Shown here piece after piece: positions 18,901 through 27,200 of a stretch of 64,000 bases of DNA. The notes below the pieces were generated by a model. The model ran no database searches. It was not told where the DNA came from and saw only the letters and a list, made by a program, of their open reading frames with translations. How positions within the stretch are numbered: position 1 is the stretch's first letter; each line of letters begins with the position of its first letter. A program made the translations under genes and the position numbers. This DNA is from Archangiaceae bacterium (GTDB lineage Bacteria > Myxococcota > Myxococcia > Myxococcales > Myxococcaceae): contig JADJNS010000036.1 of assembly GCA_016714225.1 (NCBI GenBank), positions 1 to 64,000 on the forward strand, in the 5' to 3' direction.

Positions 18901-19752
18901 ATGGACCAGTTCGTGAATGGATTCTCGATGGGCGCGCTGCTGCTCGGCGTGCTGGTGGCCGCCCGCAGCGTGTTTCGCGTCGAAGAAGGCCACCTCGGCC
19001 TGCTCACCGCGTTCAAGGCGGTGAAGCGAAATGGCGACGGCTCGCTGCGCACGTTCTCACCGGGCCTGCACATGAAGCTGCCCTGGGAGCGCGTGGTGCA
19101 GGTGAACATGATGGAGCAGCACCTCGCGCTGCCCGAAGACGGCGGTCGTGAGGCGATCGCGGAAGACGGCACGGTGCTGCGGCTCGACGCGAGCATGCGG
19201 TACACCCCCGCGCTCGGCGGTCTGCACGAGTACGTGTTCGGCATGCGCCACACCAGCGACCACCTCACCCACCTGTTCACCGCGCTGATGCGCAACGAGC
19301 TCGCGAACGTGCGCGCGCCCGACGCGCAGCGGCTGGGCGGCTCGTACGCGCTGATTCGCCGCGACCGCAAGCCGCTCGACCTGCGCATCGAGGCCGCGTG
19401 CAAGGCGCAGCTCGACGACCGCTACGGCGTGAAGTTTCGCGCTGTCGACGTCACCGACATTCACCCGCCCGACGAGCTCGCCGACGCGCTCAACGCCGTC
19501 ATCGCTGCGCACAGCCACGCCGAAGAGCGCTACTTTCGCGCCGAGGGTGACAGCCAGCAGCGGGTGCTGGCGGCCCGTGAGGGCGTCGACATCGCCCGCG
19601 CCCGCGCGAAGGCAGCCGAAGACGAGATTCTGGTGCTGGGCAACGCGCTGAGCGCCCTCGCCTCGAAGAAGACCCTGGCCGACTACGTGCGCCGACGACG
19701 CGCCGAGGTCTTGAGCGAGTCGCGCGCCCTGTTCCTGAAAGAAGAGGCCTGA
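18901..19752 (+). CDS. SPFH/band 7 membrane protein (first of a pair)
   Basis: A 283-residue protein with an N-terminal membrane anchor (about 5-22), then an SPFH domain: FRVEEGHLGLLTAFK, SPGLHMKLPWERVVQVNM, RLDASMRYTPALG, YGVKFRAVDVTDIHPPDELADALN, and a C-terminal helix rich in Arg/Ala/Glu (AAREGVDIARARAKAAEDEIL). SPFH proteins (HflK/HflC, stomatin, flotillin) assemble into rings or cages that corral membrane proteins. The ATG is 2 bases after the SulP-CA stop and the gene is 3 bases before its SPFH partner, so all three form one operon. Partnership with the transporter is inferred from this arrangement. Confidence 0.85.
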   Translation: MDQFVNGFSMGALLLGVLVAARSVFRVEEGHLGLLTAFKAVKRNGDGSLRTFSPGLHMKLPWERVVQVNMMEQHLALPEDGGREAIAEDGTVLRLDASMRYTPALGGLHEYVFGMRHTSDHLTHLFTALMRNELANVRAPDAQRLGGSYALIRRDRKPLDLRIEAACKAQLDDRYGVKFRAVDVTDIHPPDELADALNAVIAAHSHAEERYFRAEGDSQQRVLAAREGVDIARARAKAAEDEILVLGNALSALASKKTLADYVRRRRAEVLSESRALFLKEEA

Positions 19753-19755
19753 ACC

Positions 19756-20703
19756 ATGCGCCCGAACCTGATGCTGGCGTTGGGAGTGCTGTCGGGGCTG
19801 TCTCCGTTGATTCTGTTCTTCCTGGTGGTGCGGTTCTTCTCGGTGCGGGTCGAAGATGACGAGGCCGTGCTGGTGACGCGCTTCGGCAAGCTGTGGAAGG
19901 ACCTGAGAAGGCCGGGCCTGCACTTCACGCCCGAGCGGCTGTTGCCGTACGTGAAGCTGCACCACGTCTCGCTGCAGCGCGACTTTCGCCAGGTGAAAGA
20001 GGTTCACGTCAACGACGCGCGCGGCACCTCGGTCATCGTCGAGCTGTTCGTCGAGCTGAAGGTGAGAGACCCGGTCGCGGTGACGTTCGCGGTCGAAGAC
20101 TGGGAGGGCTCGCTGCACAACCTGGTCGCCGCGACCGCCACCAGCGTGCTCGGCCATCAGGACTTTCAGCAGATTCTGTGCGACCGCGTGCGGCTCGGTG
20201 ACCAGGTACGGCAAGAGCTGCTGCCCGAAGCCAACCGCTGGGGCATCGACGTCGAGCGCGTGCTCGTCTCGCACGTTCAGCTGCTGCCCGAGGTCTCGCG
20301 GCAGTTCTTCGTCGCCGTCGCGGCGCGGCTCGATCGCGCGCGCGCCGACATCGACGAGATGGGGCGCCTCAAGGTCGCGCGACTCGAGGCCGAGACCTCG
20401 GTGCAGGTCGCCTCGCTGGTCGCCGAAGCCAAGACCCAGTACCCGCTCGCCATCAGCCGGTCGTTCGAGAAGCTCGGTGAGCAGCCGGCCGTGCTCGAAG
20501 CGTATCAAGAGCTGTACGAGCTCTCGCTGCTGCGGCCGCACCGCACCTTTGCGTTTCGCGGCTTCGACGGCAAAGAGATGCGCGCCGCCGATGCGCTCAT
20601 GTCGGCGCCGTCGGCGCTGCAGAGCAGCGCCGGCAACGGCTCGAACGGCACGTCGAACGCAACCACCGTCTCGCACGGAGAGGTCGTGCGCGGCGCGACC
20701 TGA
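19756..20703 (+). CDS. SPFH/band 7 membrane protein (second of a pair)
   Basis: A 315-residue protein: N-terminal membrane segment (about 7-28), SPFH domain (SVRVEDDEAVLVTRFGKLWKDLRRPGLHFTPERLLPYVKLHHVSLQRDFRQVKEVHVND, VIVELFVELKVRDPVAVTF, WGIDVERVLVSHVQLLPEVSRQFF) and a long helical tail (ETSVQVASLVAEAKTQYPLAISRSFEKL) ending in a Ser/Asn-rich low-complexity stretch. Two unequal SPFH proteins in tandem recall HflK/HflC or paired stomatins, which form hetero-oligomeric cages. No FtsH or NfeD gene is nearby. Last gene of the SulP-CA operon; no clear terminator is seen after it. Confidence 0.85.
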   Translation: MRPNLMLALGVLSGLSPLILFFLVVRFFSVRVEDDEAVLVTRFGKLWKDLRRPGLHFTPERLLPYVKLHHVSLQRDFRQVKEVHVNDARGTSVIVELFVELKVRDPVAVTFAVEDWEGSLHNLVAATATSVLGHQDFQQILCDRVRLGDQVRQELLPEANRWGIDVERVLVSHVQLLPEVSRQFFVAVAARLDRARADIDEMGRLKVARLEAETSVQVASLVAEAKTQYPLAISRSFEKLGEQPAVLEAYQELYELSLLRPHRTFAFRGFDGKEMRAADALMSAPSALQSSAGNGSNGTSNATTVSHGEVVRGAT

Positions 20704-20794
20704 GCTTCCAAGAGCGGTGACCCGCCGCCGACTGCTGGCCGCCGCTGCTCGCGCCACCCGCGATGAACGGCCCACGTTCGGTTAGGTTGCGCGC

Positions 20795-21481
20795 GTGCTG
20801 ACCCTTCACATCGGAAACAAGAACTACTCGTCGTGGTCGCTGCGCCCGTGGGTGCTGATGAAGGCGCTCGGCGTTCCCTTCACCGAGGAGCTGCACCGGT
20901 TCGACGCCGCGAGCGCCGGCGGCGGGTTCAAGGCGTTCTCGCCCTCGGGCCGGGTGCCGTGCCTGGTCGACGACGGCGGAGTGGTGGTGTGGGACTCGCT
21001 GGCCATCGTCGAGTACCTCGCCGAGGACCACGAGCGGGTCTGGCCCCGCGAGGGCAGCATTCGCGCGTGGGCGCGCTCGGCGTGCGCCGAGATGCACGCG
21101 GGCTTCGGCGCGCTGCGCAACCAGCACAGCATGAACGTGGGCGTTCGGGTCCAGGTCGAGCGGCGCTCACCCGAGCTGCTCGCCGACCTCGCGCGCCTCG
21201 AGCAGCTGTGGAGCGAGGGGCTCTCGCGCTTCGGCGGGCCCTGGCTGTGCGGCGAGGCGTTCTGCGCGGCCGACGCGTTCTTCGCGCCGGTCGCCTTTCG
21301 CATTCAGACCTACGGCGTCTCGCTCGCGGGCGCCGCCGCCGACTACTGGCCCCGGCTGCTCGCCCTGCCCGCGATGAAAGAGTGGGAGACCGCCGCGCTC
21401 GCCGAGACGTTCCGCGACGCGGCCCACGACGCCGAGCTCGCCCGCGCCGGGCGCGTGGTGAAAGACCTGCGCGCGAAGTGA
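20795..21481 (+). CDS. glutathione S-transferase family protein
   Basis: A 228-residue cytosolic protein starting at GTG. The thioredoxin-like N-domain reads LTLHIGNKNYSSWSLRPWVLMKALGVPF, with Ser residues in the catalytic SSWS motif, and the conserved SPSGRVPCLVDD and VWDSLAIVEYLAED elements (cis-Pro and glutathione gamma-Glu contact). The all-helical C-domain contains FCAADAFFAPVAFRIQTYG. GSTs conjugate glutathione to electrophiles or reduce disulfides; the substrate cannot be told. It appears to be a single-gene unit after the SPFH operon. Confidence 0.88.
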   Translation: MLTLHIGNKNYSSWSLRPWVLMKALGVPFTEELHRFDAASAGGGFKAFSPSGRVPCLVDDGGVVVWDSLAIVEYLAEDHERVWPREGSIRAWARSACAEMHAGFGALRNQHSMNVGVRVQVERRSPELLADLARLEQLWSEGLSRFGGPWLCGEAFCAADAFFAPVAFRIQTYGVSLAGAAADYWPRLLALPAMKEWETAALAETFRDAAHDAELARAGRVVKDLRAK

Positions 21482-21534
21482 GCCCGCCCGGGGCCCGCAT
21501 CAAAAACCTCGGGCCGCGCCCCCACCCAGCGACC

Positions 21535-22577
21535 ATGCGCCACCTCGTGCTCGCCCTGCTCTGTCTCTCGTGTGGCGCTCAGCGCCCGGTGACCCGCCCG
21601 CCCGACGACGAGGCCTTCTTCTGCCGCTACACCAGGCCCTCGTACCGGCTGCCGCACGGCGTGCTCTCGCTCGAGGCGAACGACCCTCCGGTGATGACGT
21701 TCGACGAGAAGCGGGCGCGCTCGACCGGCATCGACGTCAAGCTGCCGTGGGGGGCGGCGGGCCAGCCGCTGCGCGGCGCGTTCACCACCGGCTGGGTCAC
21801 CTATCGCATGTACCTCAAGCCGAGCCGGCCGCTGGTCGTGTACCCGACCGAGCCGGTGAAGCTGGGTGTGCTCGAGCTCGGCACTTCGGCGCCGCTCGAG
21901 TTTCTCGGCACCGACGGAGACATGATGCGGGTGCGCTCGCGGCAGCCCGAGGGGTTTCGCTCGACGCACCCGCTCGAGCTCACGCTGCAGTGCCCGCAGA
22001 CCGCGATCTCCCCCGGCACCCGCGGCTACGACGACGACGACGCGCCGCAACCCGACGGCGGACGCCGACCGGGCTCGAGCTCGTCGCGGGGCAAGACGTC
22101 TCGGTCGCGATGACCCCGGGCGGGGCCGCCGACGGGGTGCTGCGACTCACCGACGACTCGTGGGCCCGCACCGCCACCGTGCTCGAAGAGCGGGGCGACC
22201 AGGTGCGCGTTCGCCTGCACGTCTGGCCGGGCCGCGTCACCGGCTGGGTCGCGCGCCGCCAGACGTCGCCGGTCGCGCTGAGCAACGTCCTCGGCATGGG
22301 CGGCCTGGTCGGCGGCCTGGCTTCGCCTGAGGGCGGCGGCCGCCCCGCGTGGGCCCGCTGCGGCACCGGCGTCGCGCTCTACCTGGTGCAGAACGGCGAG
22401 CTGCGCGCGGCGGGAGAGCTGGCCGCGAACGCCGCGTACGAGGTGGTGAGCGAGCGCCCAGGGTGGACCGAGGTTCGCCTGCCCGAGAATGCGTGGCTCG
22501 AGCTTCAGCCGGGGCTGAGCTGGGCGTTCAAGCCCGGCGACCTCGAGGTGTGTCGGAAGAAGCCCGCGGCGCGGTGA
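21535..22577 (+). CDS. putative lipoprotein with SH3-like repeats, frameshifted
   Basis: The N-terminal part has lipobox LCLSCG after MRHLVLALL, then about 160 residues with no recognised domain, ending in an acidic YDDDDAPQPDGG. After about 22060 the coherent frame changes: TPTGLELVAGQDVSVAMTPGG ... VLRLTDDSWARTATVLEERGDQVRVRLHVWPGRVTGWVARRQ ... LYLVQNGELRAAGELAANAAYEVVSERPGWTEVRLPENAW, which has the beta-strand spacing of bacterial SH3-like domains. One missing base at 22060-22061 restores a single product of about 347 residues. Function unknown; envelope location is inferred from the signal. Confidence 0.65.
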
Positions 22578-22586
22578 CCGCCCGGG

Positions 22587-23069
22587 CTACTTGCTGCTCT
22601 TCAGGGTGTGGCACCCGTGGCAGCCGAACGCCCCTTCTTTCGGCGCCTGGGGGTTGAACGCCTCGATGCCGAGCAGCTCGGCGGTCATCGGCACCACCTT
22701 CTCGCCCATGAACTTCACCATCTCGGGCTGCTCTTTCATCACCGTGGCCATGAACACCTCGGGTGAGTCGGGCAGGCTGGGCAGCTCGGCGCTCGGCATC
22801 TTGAACTCGTTCTGCTTGCCGTGCTCGCCGTGGCAGGTGGCGCAGGTGACCTTCGCGAACTTCTCGCCGTCGAAGGCCTGAAAGACGGGCCGCAGCTTCG
22901 GCAGCACCACCTTCGCCATGTAGCGGCCGCGCTGCTGCCCGGTCATGTCCTTCCACGGGGTCTGCTGGGGCGTCACCACCGGGCTGTCGTCGTCGGGCGG
23001 CCCGGCGTTTTCGGCAGGAGCGTGGGCACAGGCGAGCAGCACGAGCGAGACGAGCGCGAGGCGGTTCAT
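22587..23069 (-). CDS. di-heme c-type cytochrome-like lipoprotein
   Basis: A 160-residue lipoprotein (lipobox LLAC, Cys14) with two heme-binding CxxCH motifs: CATCH (76-80) and CHGCH (150-154), typical of covalently attached heme c in the periplasm. A Met-rich segment (FMATVMKEQPEMVKFMGEKVVPM) could supply axial Met ligands. Pro/Asp/Thr-rich linker after the lipid anchor. No oxidoreductase partner is adjacent; a role in electron transfer is inferred. Convergent with the gene before it. Confidence 0.8.
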   Translation of the reverse strand: MNRLALVSLVLLACAHAPAENAGPPDDDSPVVTPQQTPWKDMTGQQRGRYMAKVVLPKLRPVFQAFDGEKFAKVTCATCHGEHGKQNEFKMPSAELPSLPDSPEVFMATVMKEQPEMVKFMGEKVVPMTAELLGIEAFNPQAPKEGAFGCHGCHTLKSSK

Positions 23070-23105
23070 GCGCGAGCGTCTACCTCATGCGGTGGGCCGC
23101 GAGCT

Positions 23106-24161
23106 TCATTTCCAGACGTCGCCGGGCGGGCTCGACGCCGCCCGGTTCGCGTCGACGCGACCCAGCAGGAACCGGGCGACCGCCGCGTCGCGCGCCGGGT
23201 CGCCGGCAGCATCATCGGTCGGGTAGCGAACGGCTCCGGCCTGCTGCTCGACCGTCGACCAGGCACGGCTCAGCTCGACCGACCACGCGGGTTGCTCGGC
23301 CGCGCGGCCCGAGCGGTGCCAGCGGTCGAACGCCGCCGCCGCGAGCGTGCGCACGTTCTTCTCGAACAGCCCCTGCACCACCGGCCCCGCTTCGCGGAAG
23401 GCGGGGTGCGCCTCGAGCGCTTCCAACGACGTCACCTGGTGGGTGGCGATGGCGTAGGCGAGGCGGTCGAAGGTCGACGTCTCGGGGCAGACCGCCACCG
23501 GCTTGCCCTCGCTCATCGCCGACACCACCTCGTACAAGGTCATCGGGCCAGCGCCGAGCACCACCAACTGCGCGGCATTGCCCACCAGCGCGGCGTTGCG
23601 CTCGCCGTAGCGCCCCAGCGAGGCAGGCGTGCCTTCGACCTGGTAGCGCGCCGCTTCGCTCTCGCTCAGCACGTAGGCCGCGCCATAGGGGCTGAGCGCT
23701 TCGGTCTCGCGGTCCGACCCGGGTGGAACAATCACCGTCAGCCGCGACTGAGAGGCCTTCGGCGCTTCACCCCGGGCGGCGCAGAACGACGCTCCGACCA
23801 GCTGCTGCACGCTGTCGGCGTTGGCGTCTCCTCCCGACACCACGTTGAAGACCGGCCCGTCTTTCATCAGGTCGCTGAGCCGCTGCCCGACCAGCGCCGC
23901 CAGCGGCTCGAGGCCGTTGAAGCTCGCGCGGCCCCCGCACACTGCGACCGCGTTGAAGGGAAATTTCCGCTGCGTGGCCGAACCGCGGCCCGCCACCTCG
24001 GGGGCCAGCGGTGCGACGAGCTGGTCAGTGAGCGCGTGGCCCGTTGCCCGCGAAGCGTCAGCCTCGGGCTGCGGCGACTCGACGGTCGAGGTCGCCTCGG
24101 CCGGGGCCATCGCCGTGTCGGGCGGGGTGGTGCTGCGACGGGTCGTGCGTTGGCTTCGCAT
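23106..24161 (-). CDS. SLOG/LOG-like Rossmann-fold protein
   Basis: A 351-residue protein. After a low-complexity N-terminus, residues about 65-270 look like the SLOG superfamily (LOG, DprA-type Rossmann folds that bind nucleotides or nucleotide derivatives): FNAVAVCGGRASFNGLEP, VFNVVSGGDANADSVQQLVGASF, LTVIVPPGSDRE, and YGERNAALVGNAAQLVVLGAGPMTLYEVVSAMSEGKPVAVC, where LOG enzymes have R-N, GG-GT-E and GKP. The GG-GT is altered to GAGPMT, so catalysis is uncertain. An alternative start is ATG 24110. It is divergent from the topoisomerase-RecQ fusion across 137 bp. The assignment rests on motif reading alone. Confidence 0.6.
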   Translation of the reverse strand: MRSQRTTRRSTTPPDTAMAPAEATSTVESPQPEADASRATGHALTDQLVAPLAPEVAGRGSATQRKFPFNAVAVCGGRASFNGLEPLAALVGQRLSDLMKDGPVFNVVSGGDANADSVQQLVGASFCAARGEAPKASQSRLTVIVPPGSDRETEALSPYGAAYVLSESEAARYQVEGTPASLGRYGERNAALVGNAAQLVVLGAGPMTLYEVVSAMSEGKPVAVCPETSTFDRLAYAIATHQVTSLEALEAHPAFREAGPVVQGLFEKNVRTLAAAAFDRWHRSGRAAEQPAWSVELSRAWSTVEQQAGAVRYPTDDAAGDPARDAAVARFLLGRVDANRAASSPPGDVWK

Positions 24162-24298
24162 CGAGGGCTTCGAACGACCAACCTAGCGACCGTCACCCGC
24201 GGTGCGCCAGCGCGCAGTCTGATGCCTGTCACCCTCTGCCCTCGATACTGAACAAATTTTCTCCCACAGTGTCAGACCCCGCCGCTAACCTCTGCGGC

Positions 24299-27200
24299 GT
24301 GACGGTCGCCGTGCTCGCCGAGAAGCCCTCAGTCGCCCGCGACATCGCGCAGGTGCTGGGCGCGCGCACGCGCCGGGGCGCCTCGCTCGAGGGCAACGGC
24401 TACGTGGTGACCTGGGCCATCGGCCACCTGGTCGGGCTGTGCGAGCCCGAGGCCATGAATTCGTCGTGGCGCGGCTGGCGCCTCGAGGCGCTGCCGATGC
24501 TGCCGCGCGACTGGCCCCTGGCGGTGCACCAGAAGACGGCCTCGCACTTCGCCGAGGTCCGGCAGGTGCTGCAGCGCCGCGACGTGAACAAGGTGGTCTG
24601 CGCCACCGACGCCGGCCGCGAGGGCGAGCTCATCTTCCGTTACATCTACCGGCAGGCCGGCTGCGACAAGCCGGTCGAGCGCCTGTGGCTCAGCTCGCTC
24701 ACCCCGCAGGCGATTCGCGCCGGGTTCGAGCGCCTGCGCCCCTCGCGCGAGCTCGACCCGCTCGCCGATGCCGCCGAGGGCCGCGCCCGCGCCGACTGGC
24801 TCGTCGGCATGAACCTCTCGCGCGCGTACACGGTGCGCTTCGGCCCCGACCTGCTCAGCGTCGGGCGGGTGCAGACCCCCACCCTGGCGATGCTGGTCGA
24901 GCGCGACCGCGCCATCGCCGCGTTCGTGCCCGAGAAGTACTGCGAGGTGAAGGCCTCGTTCGGCGCGTACAGCGGCACCTGGTTCGACCCGAAGAAGAAG
25001 GCCGCCGAGCACCCCACCCGGCTCGAGGCGAAGCAGGCCGAAGCCATCGCCGCCCGCTGCCGCGACCGCGTCGGCGAGGTCGCCTCGGTGAAGGGCGAAG
25101 AGAAGAAGCAGGCTCCGCCGCTGCTCTACGACCTCACCGAGCTGCAGCGGCACGGCAACCGGCTCTACGGGTTCACCGCCAAGAAGACGCTCGAGCTCGC
25201 CCAGCAGCTCTACGAGCGGCACAAGCTGCTCTCGTACCCGCGCACCGACTCGCGGCACCTCTCGACCGCCATCGCACCCGAGGCGTCGACCCTCGCGCGC
25301 ACGCTCGCGCAGAGCTACCCCGCCGCCGCGCCGGGCACCGGTGAGCGGCCGCTCACCCGCCGCTTCGTCGACGACGCGCAGGTCACCGACCACCACGCCA
25401 TCATCCCCCTGGGGGTGCCCAAAGCGCCGCTCTCTCGCGACGAGCAGCGCATCTACGACCTGGTCTGCCGCCGGCTGCTGATGGCCTGGGCGAAAGACCA
25501 CCACACCCGCGTCACCCGCGTGGTGACGAAGGTCGACGCCGACGCGTTCGAGTCGTCGGGCACCCAGGTGCTCGAGCCCGGGTGGAAGGCGCTCGAGGCC
25601 GTGCCGTTCGCGCACGGCGACACCGCGCTGCCCGCCTCGCTCGCCGAGGGCCAGCAGCACCCGGTGAAGAAGACCGACGTGCTGCACAAGCAGACCGAGC
25701 CCCCGAAGCGGCTCACCGACGCCACCCTGCTCAGCGCGATGGAGAGCGCCGGCCGCGGCCTCGACGACCGCGAATTGGGCGAGGCGATGCGCGAGCGCGG
25801 CCTGGGCACGCCGGCCACCCGCGCCGCCATCATCGAGACGCTGCTCACCCGCGGGTACGCCGAGCGCGAGGGCAAGTCGCTGCGCGCCACCGACAAGGGC
25901 TTTGCGCTGGTCGACCGGGTGCACGACACGGTGAAGAGCCCGGCCCTCACCGGTGAATGGGAGCTTGCGCTCAGTCACATCGAACGCGGTAAGGAGTCTC
26001 TGACGTGCTTCATGCAGCGCATCGAGTCGATGGTGTCGAGGTTGGTGGCCACCGTGGCTGACGGCCCTGCCTCGCCTGGGGGTGGCCCTTCGGCCCCTTC
26101 CGGGCCGCCGCCGATGCTGCCGCAGGCGCAGCTGCCCCTCGCCGAGCCGCCGCGGGTGCCCAAGGTGGCGCCGGGCACGCCGCTCAAAGCCGTCTTGAAG
26201 GCGCGCTTCGGCCACGCCGACTTCCGCCCGTACCAGGAAGAGGTGTGCCAGACCGTCGCCGACGGCACCGACGCGCTCTTGGTGATGCCGACCGGCAGCG
26301 GCAAGTCGCTCTGCTACCAGCTGCCCGGGGTGGCGCGCGGCGGCACCACGCTGGTCATCTCTCCGCTCATCGCGCTGATGGAAGACCAGACCACGCGCCT
26401 GCAAGCCCTGGGGTTCGCCGCCGAGCGCATTCACTCGGGCCGCACCCGCGAGCAGTCGCGCGAGGTGTGCCGGCAGTACCTCGCCGGGCAGCTCGACTTT
26501 CTCACCATCGCGCCCGAGCGCTTGAGCGTGCCCGGCTTCCCCGAGCTGCTCGCGAAGCGCAAGCCGACCCTCATCGCCGTCGACGAGGCGCACTGCATCT
26601 CGCACTGGGGCCACGACTTTCGCCCCGACTACCGGCTGCTCGGGCAGCGGCTGCCGATGCTGCGGCCAGCTCCGGTGGTGGCGCTCACCGCCACCGCCAC
26701 CCGCCGGGTGCAGGCCGACATTCTCGCGCTGCTGCAGGTGCCGCAGGCGAAGCGCTTCATTCACGGCTTTCGCCGCGACAACCTGGCGCTCGAGGCCACC
26801 GAGGTCAGCCAAGGCGACCGGCTCGACAAGACGCTCGAGGTGCTGGCCGACGAGGGCCGCAAGCCGGCGCTGGTCTACGTGCCCAGCCGCAAGCTCGCCG
26901 AAGAGGCGGCCGAGGTGCTCGAGCGCGAGGGCCACTCGGCCGCGCCGTACCATGCGGGCATGAGCGCCGACGCGCGCGCGCGCACCCAGACGAAGTTCCT
27001 GGGCGGTGAGCTCGACGTCGTGGTCGCCACCATCGCGTTCGGCATGGGCATCGACAAGGCCGACATTCGCACCGTGGTGCACCTCGGCCTGCCCGCCTCG
27101 CTCGAGGGCTACTACCAGGAGATCGGCCGCGCCGGCCGCGACGGGCAGACCTCGCGCGCGCTGCTCTTCTACGGCTGGGGCGACCGCAAGCTCCACGAGA

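Noticed and set aside
18901..20703. Naming the SPFH pair hflK and hflC
   Set aside because: No hfq/hflX/ftsH context and no diagnostic HflK/HflC residues; only the SPFH family is supported.
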